This document shows, one piece after another, positions 1-10,555 of a stretch of DNA of 37,091 nucleotides. The notes under the pieces are model-generated. The model saw only the letters and a list, made by a program, of their open reading frames with translations, was not told the DNA's origin and ran no database searches. The position numbers and the translations under genes were made by a program. This DNA is from Chromera velia (taxonomy: Eukaryota > Sar > Chromeraceae). Every line of letters starts with the position of its first letter. The stretch's first letter is position 1. The stretch is taken from NCBI GenBank assembly GCA_018398765.1, contig JAHBMJ010004093.1, positions 15,001 to 52,091 on the forward strand. The letters run 5' to 3'.

Positions 1-426
1 CCCCCAGGACAAGCAGCGTCGTCTTCTTCTCGGCCTGCAGACGCAGGAAGGGAGAGAGGGGGGGCAAGGGAGAGAGCGGTCTCGACACGTAGTACGGTCG
101 ATTTGAATGGAGAGGAGGAAAGGCGAAGTGCCGGTGCAGGGGATGACAACGCGGCCTTTGTCGATCCTGAGGAGGTGGGGGGGAATGGGGGAGGGGAGAG
201 ACGAGGGGTGGCGGCGGGACCGCCTCCCGGTGCAGCTGCGGGTGCGGCGGCGGCAGCAGCGGGGGGGCCTGCACGAGATGGAAGGGGAAGGGGGGCAAGG
301 GGGATGGTAAGACGGTGCACGGATTATTTGAAGCAGTCCCCTTCGGTGTCTGTTGCAATTTTTGTGGTGACCTCTGTTGTGGTTGCGCCGTTGCTTGCAC
401 ATGTCTTGAAAAGGTGGGCAGAATGA
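1..426 (+). CDS. C-terminal exon of a tail-anchored protein (partial at left edge)
   Basis: The frame is open from base 1 to a TGA at 424-426, so this is the last coding exon of a gene that starts outside the window. No ATG in this frame is needed; the TTG at 103 is not a convincing start. The peptide is low-complexity: Ser/Arg-rich, then Gly/Ala/Pro-rich with an alanine run. Its last 40 residues change character: a Cys-Thr-Asp-Tyr-Leu segment, then about 20 hydrophobic residues (roughly nucleotides 345-408, SVSVAIFVVTSVVVAPLL) and a short basic end (KRWAE). That is the layout of a tail-anchored membrane protein with its N-terminal part in the cytosol. I recognise no family. The tail prediction is inference from hydrophobicity; the open frame is direct. 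Confidence 0.6.
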   Translation, partial: PPGQAASSSSRPADAGRERGGARERAVSTRSTVDLNGEEERRSAGAGDDNAAFVDPEEVGGNGGGERRGVAAGPPPGAAAGAAAAAAGGPARDGRGRGARGMVRRCTDYLKQSPSVSVAIFVVTSVVVAPLLAHVLKRWAE

Positions 427-3057
427 ATGGGGGGTTGACTGTCAATGCATGTACACTTAGAAGGGAAGTCAGGCAGTGTTTGTGTTTTCAGTCAGATTGA
501 ATGAATGTATCTAACCGCCTCGCAGCGGGTCTTGTTGTTTCGTCAGTCAGGGGGCGTTTGACACCCCTCTCTTTAGGCAGCTGATTGCGTGGCATCTGTT
601 TTCCTTTCTTTTCCTCCCTTCGGTCTGCGTGTTTGGTCTCTGGATGATGCCCATTTGATGATTATTTTTGGATTGAAATCGAAAGTTTTGAAAGCATGGA
701 ATGGGTTCTTCAACTAACTGTATCTTTGTGGGCATGGAAAGGGATGGAGAAGAACCTTCATGGCCCCTGGGTGGGTGTGGGGAGATCAGAAGAGGGAAGA
801 GGAATTCAGGCGGATGGAGTGCGCGGCGGGTGGACTTTCATCTTAAGTTTTTTGGCAGGGACGGGAAGGGAAGGGAATGTAGGAGTTCTGTCGTGCCCAT
901 GACAGAAAGAAAAAGTGTTTGAGGGGGCGAATGGACGTCCTGAAGGATTGGAGAAGGGAAGCGAGGGGCTCATTGAGTGCCCTTCCGCCCTTCCCTCCTG
1001 ACTGACACACTACCTTCCTCAAATGGCTCACCCGTCTCTCGTCTGTCCTGTTCTGCTTGTGGTTTTTTGTTGGAGGAATGGAATGGAATGGAGGGACTCC
1101 TGCGCGCTGTAGGAGGGAGGGCATTTTGTTTCGTTTGTTGAAGAGTGGAGGGGACGAAAGAGTTGGCGACAGACAGACAAGGAGAGGGGGAGGGTAGATG
1201 GATGTTTGGTTAGATCTAGGGGGTAGGAGAGAGACAAAAAAGCGGGAGTTTGGCCGGGAGTAGGCACCAGTTTTGCAAAGATGATGTACAGACAGAGAGG
1301 GAACACGTTTGAGAGAGAGGTCGAGAGAGAACGGGACAAAGACACAGACACAGACAAGAAAGACCAAAAGGACATGCAGGATAGGAAACCAAACGGGGCG
1401 GGGATGTGTGGGTCCTCTCTTGTGTCCCCTCTTCCCTTTCTGAGCAGATCCTTGTCTGAGCCCTCTCAAGTTTCCGTTTCGCTCTCTCTGTAGGTCTTCC
1501 AGTTTTAAAGGAAGAATTTTCAGCAGAATCTTTTGTTTGGTGGAAGGACTGTTAAAGCACTGAGGAAGGGAAAGGGGGAAGAAGCAGCGCGGGTCGAAGA
1601 AGACAATTAAGAGTTTAAGGGAAGGGCGTGGGGAGCGCTCTCTCTTCCTGTTTCTCTGCCGTCTCTCTTTGCCTGCGTGTGTGAGCCAGAGTTTCTTTTC
1701 CGTCTCCTTCCCTTTCGCAGATGCAGTCAACAGAGTTGAGACAACACAAATCCAGAAGGGACAAGAAAATAAAATTGGAACACCGAGAGATGCTCTCTTG
1801 AAGAGCCTGTTTTCGCACTTTCCCTGGATGTGCTTCCTTTCTTGTAGGCCTCTTCTTTCCCGGCCGGCCATTCAGGCTCACTCTGCCTTTTTTGGTTCCT
1901 CCAAAGCTCCTTTATCCTTTTTCCGTGCCCGTTCCCAATTTCACATATTCTCACACGTGCTGAGGAGGTGTGAGGGGTATTTCTCCTTCCTCTACCTCGG
2001 CAGGTGCAGAAGGACCTACAGAGAAACGACAACAGCATACAGGTTTGGGTGGAGGCAGCCCGTTTGTTTGTTTCTTGACGAGTTGCCTCCTTGGTTGGTT
2101 GTATGATCTAGGTGGTTGGCGTGCGTCAGCAGACTGAAGTCTGCATGTAAACGGAGAAAGAGAAGCTCTGAAGAAGGAAAGGGGAAGAAAGGCAAAGAAA
2201 GAAAGAGCTTGCAGAAGCGAGAGTCCGATCGGTCAGTGTGTTGTTTTGCACACATGCACAGTGGACCTACTGCGTGGAGTGAGTGTGTGGGGTGGGGAGG
2301 AAGGAAAGAAGGAATTCTGATGCCGCAGGGTGACCTGCATGCATGGAGGTGTTTCTTCTGAGTCAGTGTCTGGCTCTCCGGCCCTCTAACCGTTTTCTCT
2401 CAGGAAGCTTCTGTCCTGACTGTGATGAAGCATCGCATTTTCTTTATGGGAGGATGGGGGGAGAGACGAGGAGAGCCGCGGGTTTTGAACTTGTTTTTCG
2501 GGAGTCAGCACGGAAAGGGGGGGAGGAGTCTGACTGACAGGGGGGAAATGTGAGAAGACGGTGCATCGATCGTGCCTGAGGTGTGCGTACATGCATGCAG
2601 TGAGGGGAGGGCTAGGGGAGGGGGGAAGCTCTGATCGGCAGGTTTGTTGAGTCGCCGCCGAGTGCAGACGGGGAAGGAAACTTTTGTTGTTCGATCATGG
2701 AATGAACTTAATGTACTAATGAATGTGCAGATGCATGATGACACAGGCTATTCGACAATCAACCAATTGAGTGGGTGTGCGCTTACTTGTGTCAGGTTGG
2801 GGCGGCACGCAGACCTTTTGGGGGGGCGGGGGGAAGAAGGTTTGGTTGAACTATGCATGCGTCAATTTCGTTTTTTAAACTTCTTTTTCCACTCGCCTGC
2901 TTTTCTTTCGGATCTTTCCCCTCTTTTTCCTTCTTTGCTACCGTCTTTCGTCTCTTCTTTTTGCTGTTGGCTGAAGAAGGATGACTTACAGAAACTTGCT
3001 AGGAAACCTAACAACTTTACTATAACAAAAAACCTAGCAAAACACATGAAATTTCGC
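427..3057. other. Gene-poor stretch with purine/pyrimidine strand bias
   Basis: No recognisable gene was found. The plus strand alternates between G/A-rich and C/T-rich blocks, which opens long but low-complexity frames on both strands (for example minus 843-1871). Several pyrimidine tracts ending in CAG (near 1490 and 1720) look like splice acceptors, so part may be untranslated or intronic sequence of the gene ending at 426, but no coding block could be tied to them. Confidence 0.4.
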
Positions 3058-3095
3058 CTATATATCTAGCTATATATATATATATATTTATACAT
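3058..3095. repeat. (TA)n microsatellite
   Basis: Alternating TA with a short CTAGC interruption, in AT-rich intergenic sequence. Confidence 0.7.
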
Positions 3096-3186
3096 GTCAA
3101 TTACTAACATTGCGTATTACCTGGAAATTTTAGAGAAATCCCCAGAGTTGGGCCTTCAGGACTAGGGTTGGACTAGGTTGGACACT

Positions 3187-3352
3187 AGGATTAGGATTAG
3201 GATTAGGATTTATGTCCGGAGGATTGGCTTCCCGCCCGATCGAATGCGGAATGTCCGATGTGCAGCTCCCAAGGAAAGCGTCTAGACGTATCAGACCTCC
3301 CTGGCCGGGCTGCGCAGGTCTAGCCTGTGCCGTAAACGGTTTACAATTGAAG
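3187..3352 (-). mobile_element. 5'-truncated LINE 3' end with (TAATCC)n tail, copy A
   Basis: On the plus strand, four GGATTA-type hexamers are followed by about 140 bp beginning ATGTCCGGAGGATTGGC and containing TCAGACCTCCCTGGCCGG. The same order occurs at 6214-6368, where it lies downstream, on the minus strand, of a LINE-like ORF end. Read on the minus strand, both are therefore a LINE 3' UTR ending in a hexamer tail, and this copy has lost everything upstream. The similarity of the two copies is seen directly. The LINE assignment rests on copy B and is inference. Confidence 0.5.
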
Positions 3353-3369
3353 AAAAAGCATACGCGACA

Positions 3370-4140
3370 TTATTTTTCTTTTATCTGAATGGCTTTCTCG
3401 TTCCGATCTGAGGCCATCTGGCAGAGGGGCAAAAGGCTGCCAAAAGCAAAGTGACTTTTAGTGCTGAAACGCAAGAGTGAAAAGGAGAAAAAGAATTGAG
3501 AGAAGAGATTAAGACCAAGTGAAAGAGAGAACACGTTTATTTCATACTTTTCAGAGTAACCAAGAACGTTTCTTTTCCCGAGATGCACAAAAGGGAACGG
3601 TAAAGCCCTCTCTCTTCTTATGGGTTGCTTCTTGTCGTTCTGTCTGACTCAGAAAGATGAAGTGACACTGTCAGGGAGACTAACAAGAAAAGAAACTTCA
3701 ATCAGAGTGAGAAAAAAGAACGAAGAATTGAGATCGACTAAGTGAGAAAAAGAGAGAAGTACTCTTCTGTTTTCTTTCACACTTTTCTGAGTAACCAAGA
3801 ACATTCTTTTTCCGAGACACACAGAGGAGAATGGAAGACCCTCTCTCTTCTTGTGGGTTGCTTCCTATTGTTCTGTCCAACTCAAAAAGGGTGAAGTGAC
3901 AGAAAGAGTTGCAGAAAAGAAACTTTCAAACAGAGAAGAAAAAGGAAAGAGAAATCGAGAGTTCACTTCTCTTTTCTTTCACACTTTTCAGAGCCACCAT
4001 GAACGTTCTTTTCCCAAGACACACAGATGGAAATGGAAAACCCTCTCTCTTCTTATGGGTTGCTTCTTATCGTTCTGTCTGACTAATAGAGGTGAAGTGA
4101 TAGAAGGAGTGATAAGAAAGACAGGTTTCATACTCTGAGT
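3370..4140. repeat. Tandem repeat, about 200-235 bp units, three to four copies
   Basis: Successive blocks near 3536, 3770 and 3972 each run through the same landmarks: a CACACTTTTC-like word, GAGTAACCAAGAAC, a CCCTCTCTCTTCTT run, GGGTTGCTTC, TTCTGTC and GTGAAGTGA. A degraded fourth unit lies at about 3380-3535. Copies differ by substitutions and small indels, so the array is not recent. Short ORFs inside it are not conserved between units, and I do not treat them as genes. Confidence 0.7.
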
Positions 4141-4305
4141 CTGAGAAAGGGAAAAGAAAAGAAAAAAGATAGAGACTGAATGAGCAGAGAAAGAAATTCA
4201 CCATCGATTGATGAACAAACTGTCTGAGAAGCATGCAGAGTCACTGTGATACAAAAACTTTGACCCGCGGCTTCAACCACACGCAATCACAGTGTCACCC
4301 TTCCT

Positions 4306-5397
4306 TCACACTGCATACCTCCAATAAAGGCGTGTTGCTTGTGCTTTCACCCTTTCCAGCATGAGGTCTTGTTCGGCAATGTAGTAGAACAGACAAAGCA
4401 AATCATCTCGGAGGCTTTCTTTGGGGTCTTTATCCAATGCATCCTCCACCATCTGGTTGGGGAGCGCTGCGAGTGCGTCTAGTACCACTTTGATCAGCTG
4501 AGCAAGTCGAACGTCCCTCTGCGCATCCATTCGATCCCTGTCTTAGCTAATCGTCTTAATGGGCCCGTCGATGCAGAGACAGCCAACCACAAAGTTCATC
4601 ACTTGCTCGTTAACAAGCTCCTGCTTCCTTGCTTTAGTTACTATCTCGACTCTCTTCAAGAAGTCCAGCGCTTCTGCACTATCTATCTCCTTCTTTGTGC
4701 CCTTCATAGCGTGTTCCGCCCACTCTCTGCCACATTTCGCTCTGTGAGTCTTCCAGTGAACCTTCTGACATGCAACGCTGCAATAAGTTGCAACTTTGCA
4801 CTGGTTGTACCTCTTTCCTGCACTGCTGTCTTCGTATTGCTAGCATTGCAGGGTAGCCGGCGCTACAGAAGTGTTGCGAGATGCAAAGGTCGGTTCCGCT
4901 GTCAAAGAAGACGCGCTAGAAGACGTGAGGCTTGGGACGGCTGCGCGTGGAACGATCGAGTCGCAGTCTGCGGGTTTAGAGACGGGGATAGTCTCACGCA
5001 TAGGCGGAAAGACGGAGTCTTCATCTGGGAATGTGGAGACCGGATGGCTTCCTGTAGTTAGAACTGTTACAACAGGGTGACTGTCTTGTTTTGCACTTGC
5101 AGGTTGACCTAGACTGGGTGTGTTACGCAAGACCTCGCTGTGCACAGTGACATTGCTGTTGGGGGGAGGAGAGACGTGAAGGTGGTTCACTTGGTGGAAC
5201 AGTCTCATGGAAGGCACACGTAACTGGGCATCTGCTGTGGCGTTGCTTCCAAAGCCTCTGGCCTTGCATGTCAGGAGCCTGGTGGAAGGGCCTCGGACGA
5301 TATGGATACCATGGACGAGCTGTGGCTGATAGGTCGCTGGAAGGACGCAACGAGGGGAAGGCGCCCGGAAGAACGTAACCATTTTTATTTCTGTCAT
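4306..5397 (-). pseudogene. Decayed MYND zinc-finger protein gene
   Basis: One minus-strand frame runs from an ATG at 5397 to a stop at 4306 (about 363 codons) but has in-frame stops TAG at 4840-4842 and TAA at 4543-4545. The first 185 residues are Ser/Thr/Pro-rich. Right after the TAG the frame encodes the second half of a MYND finger (CKVATYCSVACQKVHWKTH, then RAKC). MYND is a zinc-binding protein-interaction domain. Two expected cysteines of the first half read Tyr (TAC for TGC), so the zinc site is lost. A helical C-terminal part follows (about 4310-4540, ending LYWRYAV). Stops and both Cys-to-Tyr changes fit C-to-T or G-to-A transitions. Introns removing both stops are possible, but no convincing splice pair was seen and they would not restore the cysteines. 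Confidence 0.65.
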
Positions 5398-6213
5398 CTC
5401 TCTCTCCTTGAAGGCTTAACGTCTGGAGCTACTGCAATCTTGACCAGCGCTTGCTTCTTCTGGTTAACTTGCGAAAAGAAATACTACTAGGCTTGCCCGT
5501 CTCTTGAAGGTTCATTCCGGAGTGCATTCTTACAAGTTTGTCTCTTCATCCCTGGAGACGGAAACACTGAAGACGGAAACACTGGAGACGGAAAAAAGTG
5601 TTCTTTGAATGTGTTGCAGAGAGCTGATGATTTCCGCAACCTGCACTGGAAGATCAGTCACGGATACCAGAAGCAGAGACTAGGATTGCTTGAGTGCTTG
5701 CTTTGTGATGCTTAGTGTCATCTGAAGACCACCGTATGGCTCTTGCATCTGAGTTGAAGTGACACAACTCATTATACTTTCAGATCAGTCGTTCTCTATC
5801 AATACTGCACGATCTTTTCTGATGAGTCAAGCAACGAACTTCTATGTTCATGCTTGTTACAACAAGAACGGCTCGCTTGTGGAAAACGGCTTGCTCGGAG
5901 AAAAGGCTTTACCGTGGACACTAAAGTTTTATAATTTTTTTTTTGTTAAAGTTTTTTTTTTGCTCTTCAGACTTTATTTAAAAAACATATTTTTCAATTT
6001 ATTTTCAAATAGGTCCTTAATTAAGGCATTCGTAACTAAACTAATTAACTAGCCTACATACTAAAAATGTAGTAGAAGTTCACTCCTAGAGCTCAGTCTA
6101 TTCAAGTCTATTTTCACACTGAAAATTAAAACCCGCATGGTAACGGATTTCTTGTAAATTCATCTTCTTGATTTGTTCTTTAGCATATATTTTTGTATGA
6201 TTTACAGCTTATT
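5398..6213. other. AT-rich stretch without a recognisable gene
   Basis: There is a short local repeat near 5555-5600 (GACGGAAACACTG repeated two to three times) and poly-T tracts near 5935-5960. The 97-residue plus frame at 5759-6052 is AT-driven and unlike any protein family I know. Confidence 0.4.
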
Positions 6214-7244
6214 GATTAGGATTAGGATTAGGATTAAGATTAAATTTCAATTAATGTCCGGAGGATTGGCCTCCTGCCCCAATGCTGAATGTCCGATGTG
6301 CGGCTTCCAGCGAAAGCGCCTAGATGCATCAGACCTCCCTGGCCGGCCATAAATGGATTACATTGAACAGTCAATCACCTGCGTGTGTATGTGAGAGGGC
6401 TCACTCCATTCCAAAGCAAGGTTTGCAAGGGAATAATCCCAGAATTGCAGATCAACGGCTCGAAGCAAGTTCCAAAACCTCCCAACATCCCATCTTCCTC
6501 CTTTTTCCCTTCTCTTTTTCTTTCTTTGTATCACTCCACACCCTTTGATACTCTTTAATTCTTCCCTCTCTTTCTTTCTCACTTTTTCAAGTCTCCTGAT
6601 GTAGTCTATCTAACTCTCTTCCTAAAGCTTGACTCAAATTGTCTCCCTTTTTTCTTTTCTATTCTCTCACTACCTGTCTTTTCATCATGATATCTTTCAG
6701 AAAGGTATCGACATTCTTGTCGGCCTCATTCAAAAGAAAAAAGAATAGAGCGATCTTGTTTACTTCCCTTCACCACCCATTTTCCATCTGCTGCTATTTG
6801 CAGCTCTCTCTTCTCTCCCTTTCACCGAACTCTAATGTGTCATCAAAGCTTGCAAGCAGTCTGCCCTCTCTCCATCATACAAAAGGCATTCAGTCAGCAT
6901 ATGGATTTCATCTTCGACTGCTTGAATGTCGAGCAAGTCAGAGTAAACCATACATTTTCTTTCTGTCAATGGGGTCCCTCTGCCTCCTTCTGTTGAGAAC
7001 TTCTCCCTGTTTACCTCCAAGTTTCTCTCTCCCACCCGAAATGCAGCCTTTCTTCTGTGGACAGGCCAGGAAGCTATCTTTGTGTAGCAGACTAGGTAGC
7101 AGACGGGAGTTCTCCCTATCTTATCTCTATCTAATACAATGCTTCTGTCTGTATCTTCTCCATTCTTGCTGTTGTGAAGCCACAGATTTAGGTGGTTTCC
7201 GTTGGATAGAGATGTATGGATACGATATATGACGCCTTCGGATT
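6214..7244 (-). mobile_element. LINE-like retrotransposon remnant, 3' part (copy B)
   Basis: Read on the minus strand, this block has a coding end (7244-6832), about 460 bp of presumed 3' UTR, the roughly 140 bp sequence shared with 3187-3352, and then a tail of four to five TAATCC-type hexamers at 6240-6214. A 3' simple-repeat tail and 5' truncation are typical of target-primed LINE insertions. The reverse transcriptase domain itself is missing. The tail resembles a degenerate telomere repeat. The structure is seen; the class assignment is inference. Confidence 0.5.
6832..7244 (-). pseudogene. C-terminal end of a LINE reverse transcriptase polyprotein
   Basis: The minus-strand frame is open from about 7244 to TAG at 6832. 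Its last 70 residues fit the region after the thumb in many LINE ORFs: a basic HRRKAAFRVGERNLEV stretch, then TERKC, and an acidic block VEDEIHMLTECLLYDGER, matching the usual C-x2-C ... VEDE-x-HFLL-x-CP-x-Y pattern. The second cysteine of the first pair is Tyr (TAC for TGC) and the CP cysteine context is altered, so the finger is decayed. There is no RT core (no YxDD) in the piece. The plus-strand 197-residue frame over the same bases (6639-7232) is its shadow. Confidence 0.5.
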
Positions 7245-7942
7245 TATTTTGATTTCATTAGAGGTTAGAGCCACTTCTCTTAGTATTCGTTGATTTTTTT
7301 TGTTAATTAGGATACGATTTCTTGCAAAGTGAATTTCAGGTCTCGACCCTAACAAATATGAATGAATTTTCCATTTATCAAACGTGTATTTCTTCACTTC
7401 TCTAAAGAACTTTTGAAGAAGATGTCTCTAAATATTGATAACCCATTCTTGCTTTCGTTGGCGGGCGGTAGTATTCACTTTATGTCTTTCTGGAATTGTA
7501 GAAAGTAATCTGTTTTCTACTTCTCTTAAATATTTGAACTTTTTTTCAAAAAGAAGAATAAAAAGTACTTCAAACCCCCATAAAAAAGGGAGATGATAGG
7601 CATTCAACCACGTCATATATTCTTATTTTAATGAAAGACGGTTTCTGTATAAACGGCATTTGAAAAGCATATAGAATGGGTCTTTTTACATTTAATAAGC
7701 AATTTAATGCTCCTCCAATAGGCACACGACGATGACTGTCGGGGGCTTTCGGGGGCTTTTGGGGATTTTTCGAATTTTTGGGGATTGGGGGTTCCCCGAA
7801 ATTCCTGCCGCCGCCGTGAACAAACAGTCCGCCCCGCCCCGTGAAATAGTGTTGCGGGGAGCATGAATTCTCTAAAAATAAAATTCAATCCGCGCAACGG
7901 CTATCAGATGTTGCATGTATCCCAAAAGCTGTTATTTAATTT
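7245..7942. other. Intergenic sequence with a G-run cluster at 7739-7796
   Basis: No gene was found. At 7739-7796 the plus strand has five G runs of four or five (GGGGG, GGGGG, GGGG, GGGG, GGGGG) separated by T-rich spacers, which could form a G-quadruplex. A CCGCCGCCG and CCCCGCCCCG block follows at about 7808-7842. A similar TCGGGGGC-x-TTCGGGGGC pair occurs at 27175-27192. Confidence 0.45.
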
Positions 7943-8041
7943 TGATATATATATATATATATATACTTATATCGATCGATCAATTGATGAGTCGATCTCT
8001 TCATTGATTTCGTCTTTATATATATATATATATATATATAT
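7943..8041. repeat. Paired (TA)n tracts around a palindromic centre
   Basis: Two TA microsatellites (about 7944-7965 and 8016-8041) flank TATCGATCGATCAATTGATG-type sequence, so the block can fold into a long hairpin. Confidence 0.6.
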
Positions 8042-8980
8042 TGCTGCACCTCAGCCTAGCTCCCTAACATTTGCCTTTTTACCTTTTCTCAAAGGACGAG
8101 AAGACCCGCAGAGGTATAGCACTTAAACAAAATTTCCTCAGACTTCTCTTCTTCTCGAGATCGTCTCCACGCGATGCACTTCCTGCTAGGGTCTAGCACT
8201 TATATTGGGTTACAGGTTTCAACACCCCCTATACATAAGGGTATACCCCCCTGTAATATTACCCTTACTTCAAAAGTGGTCCCAATCGATCAATCTCATC
8301 AGGTTACGTCTAAAAATATTGAAAACATCTTCTGTTGACTGAGGTTATATGAGAAACTGACAAAAACGATGTGTCCCTTTCACTTTATAGCCAAACCCCT
8401 TGTAACCTTGTAACCTGTAACCTAAAATGACCCTCTTCAAAAGTGATATAACCTTCGTCTACATGCATTTTAAAGTGTTTTTGAAGTGATTTGAAAAGTT
8501 TTTGAAAGTTGACTTTTTGGTTGGTTACGGACCTTAAGACCGCCTGTAACCTTGTAACCTGTAACCTTGCAAGGGGACATATATAATAAGAGGTGTAACC
8601 TCATGTAACCACATAAGCTATACAGTAAAAGTGATTGATTTTGAAGTAACTCAACATGCCGGACCTCCAGCTTGTGTGAAAAGCTCGTCTAAATGTTTTT
8701 TAGTTCATTTTTTATGTCATTTTTACACTTGTAACCCTATATGAGCCCAAGAGTGCCCCCCCCTAGAGCAACCCCTTGGACTTCCTGCTTTCAGAAAACT
8801 GATCGACCCCTCGATTATATAGAGAAGCGCACCGCTTCTCTGTACTAGCTGTCAAGGCCAAAGCCTTGCACAGAAGCACCTCGACTTCTCTGTTTCTACG
8901 CGAGTCCTAATTGAAGCGCCTAAGAACTTTTTGAGAGAGCTTTGAAGTTCCTCACTGTCTGGAAGTTCCTTCAAGCAGTC
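8042..8980. repeat. Non-coding stretch with clustered GTAACC motifs
   Basis: Between about 8200 and 8760 the hexamer GTAACC (or GGTTAC on the other strand) recurs about a dozen times. Two near-identical clusters, CCTTGTAACC followed by TTGTAACCTGTAACCT, start near 8398 and 8546. The word CTTCAAAAGTG occurs twice (about 8268 and 8430). No ORF of note was found. Similar TTGTAATCCGTAAT words recur at about 15560-15580 and 16785-16800 inside the 9.2 kb retroelement. Confidence 0.5.
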
Positions 8981-9565
8981 ATGAGCGTGTCTAAAGCTGC
9001 AGATCCTTTTGCGGCTGTGATGGGAGCACCTGTGCACAGGGCACGAAGCACAGTGACAGTGTACAGCGCAAGCCCTACGCCCAGCAAACAAGTCACTCTC
9101 CTCTCTCCACTTGTGGCAGAGACTGACCAAGCCGAAGCACCTGCTCCTACACCATCTCCAAGGCAGGGGGGGGGTCCAGCACAGTCGCCCCGACAGGGGA
9201 CCCATCCAGGAAGACGGAGGGGGGCGAGAGCTCCGAGAGTGGTTAATATGCTTGACATTGCCCTCAACCAGTATGAGAACAACTGACCGAAGCTCTCGGC
9301 CATCTGGCAGCAGATGTACAAACACCGGGGTTTAAACATCAGAGAGTTCAACAGAGAGGTGTACCTGGCAGACCTGTGGGGGAAACTGGCCCTCCAGGCT
9401 ATCAAGACAGCATCAGAAAACAGAAGTATACCTGAGATGAAGGCGTGGGCCGGCTCGTGGAAAATCGGTGCTGTGAAAATTCCGGGCACCTGCTCGGGCC
9501 CGCCAAAAGCAGCCAAGTGGAGAAACCTGGCGATAGAGGTTATGAGAAATCTAATAGGTTGGTAG
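8981..9565 (+). pseudogene. Unrecognised coding block interrupted by one in-frame TGA
   Basis: From ATG 8981 the frame encodes an Ala/Pro/Ser-rich leader, a basic stretch and then a helical, clearly protein-like region. It is stopped once by TGA at 9284-9286 and continues in the same frame to TAG at 9565. The part after the TGA (IWQQMYKHRGLNIREFNREV, then a Trp-rich end with SWKIGAVKIPG) is well above random quality. I do not recognise the family. The TGA could replace TGG (Trp) or CGA (Arg) by a transition. Alternatively this is an expressed gene with an exon boundary near the stop, though the unbroken frame on both sides argues against that. A GTAGAA near the end could be a splice donor leading to the exon-like blocks downstream. 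Confidence 0.5.
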
Positions 9566-9582
9566 AATGCCATGCATTTTAT

Positions 9583-9671
9583 GCGTGAGAGAGAGAGAGA
9601 AAGAACATGGCTGCCGGTCTTTTATCTGCAGTGTTCAGTGGCCTGGCGGGGCCTAACAATATGCTCTCTCT

Positions 9672-9705
<34 letters not shown>

Positions 9706-9739
9706 CTGTATGTGTGTGTGTATGTGTATATATATGTGT

Positions 9740-9781
<42 letters not shown>

Positions 9782-9836
9782 GTGTGTGCGTGTGTGTGTG
9801 TGTATGTGTGTGTGTGTTTTTTTGTTTGTACGTATA
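9583..9836. repeat. Compound (GA)n, (CT)n and (TG)n microsatellite
   Basis: A short GA run (about 9588-9600), a pyrimidine CT run (about 9664-9707) and TG-rich repeats with TATG interruptions (9708-9836) lie between two coding blocks, probably in an intron. Long frames across them are repeat artefacts. Confidence 0.8.
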
Positions 9837-9961
9837 AGTGAGAAAGGATTGATGGATGGATTGATGCCAGTCCTCTACGTCCATCCATAGACCTTGATCG
9901 ATCTCCGTAAATTCGTTTACTCCTTGCAGGATGCATTCCCATCTTGGACACTTTGTAGGCC

Positions 9962-10118
9962 TTGACAAAGGTCTCCGACCTGACAACGAAAGCTGCAGTA
10001 CTAAACACACTAGGCCTCTTCCTCTGCCTGCCTGACTCTGAGTTTACGTACTTCAAGGATGCTGATGTGAGGGAAGGCGAAGACCTCAATGATCCCAATG
10101 TGGCCAGAACGATGAGCA
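9962..10118 (+). CDS. Exon-like block of an unrecognised gene
   Basis: This block is open in one frame and protein-like (LTTKAAVLNTLGLFLCL, then an acidic stretch ending REGEDLNDPNVARTMSR). An acceptor-like TGCAG lies at 9925-9929, and TTTGTAG at about 9952-9958 just before the block. A GTGAGG donor at about 10066 would join in phase to the block starting at 10339, but the coding quality continues past it to about 10118, so the 3' boundary is uncertain. No family recognised. Confidence 0.4.
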
Positions 10119-10338
10119 GAGCTCTTTTCCTTCCCTCCCATCCCTTTGTTTTTCCTCCTCTGACCGCTTTGGATCTTTTGTTTTCCTCTTCCCTCCAGCT
10201 TTCAGTTACGGGCCTTTGCAGACTGTTTTGGGGGGGATTTTCCTTTTTTTTCTTCCCCTAGCTGTGCTTTGTTGATTTTCTTTGATCCGTCCATGTGTCG
10301 TCCCTTCCATTCTCCTTCTTTTCGCATATGCATGCAGG

Positions 10339-10555
10339 TCTTCAAACGCCTTCCTCTGATTCTGGACCTCACATACATGGCAGAGATGCCCACTGAGGAC
10401 GAGATGAAGGACGAGGATATGAAGAGATTGAAAGAAAAACAGGAGAGGATGCGGCTCCTCTTTGAGCCCTGGCAGGTGTCGTGTATGTATATTCCTGGAG
10501 GGAACTATGGAGAGCCGCGGACAGAGTCCGTGCTCAAGAACCAACGTCCCCTGTG
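10339..10555 (+). CDS. Exon-like block with charged helix, same putative gene
   Basis: The block is preceded by a good acceptor (TGCATGCAG ending 10338). It encodes VFKRLPLILDLTYMAEMP, then a highly charged stretch (EDEMKDEDMKRLKEKQERM) and FEPWQ. A GTGTCG right after the Trp-Gln codons may be a donor; otherwise the frame stops at TGA 10553-10555. The pyrimidine-rich sequence before it (10120-10338) looks intronic. Function unknown. Confidence 0.45.

Noticed and set aside
843-1871. 342-residue minus-strand ORF
   Set aside because: Low-complexity composition driven by purine/pyrimidine strand bias, overlapping open frames in other phases, no domain or regular helix pattern.
3370-4140. CRISPR array
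   Set aside because: Repeats are about 210 bp, imperfect and without spacer structure, in a eukaryotic genome.
5819-5842. CTGATGAG...CGAAC resembling a hammerhead ribozyme core
   Set aside because: The GAAA box is not intact and the sequence between cannot form stem II.
6639-7232. 197-residue plus-strand ORF
   Set aside because: Complement of the LINE C-terminal remnant; Ser/Leu/Cys-rich shadow.
9579-10098. Long ORFs over the TG/CT microsatellites on both strands
   Set aside because: Stop-free only because of dinucleotide repeats.
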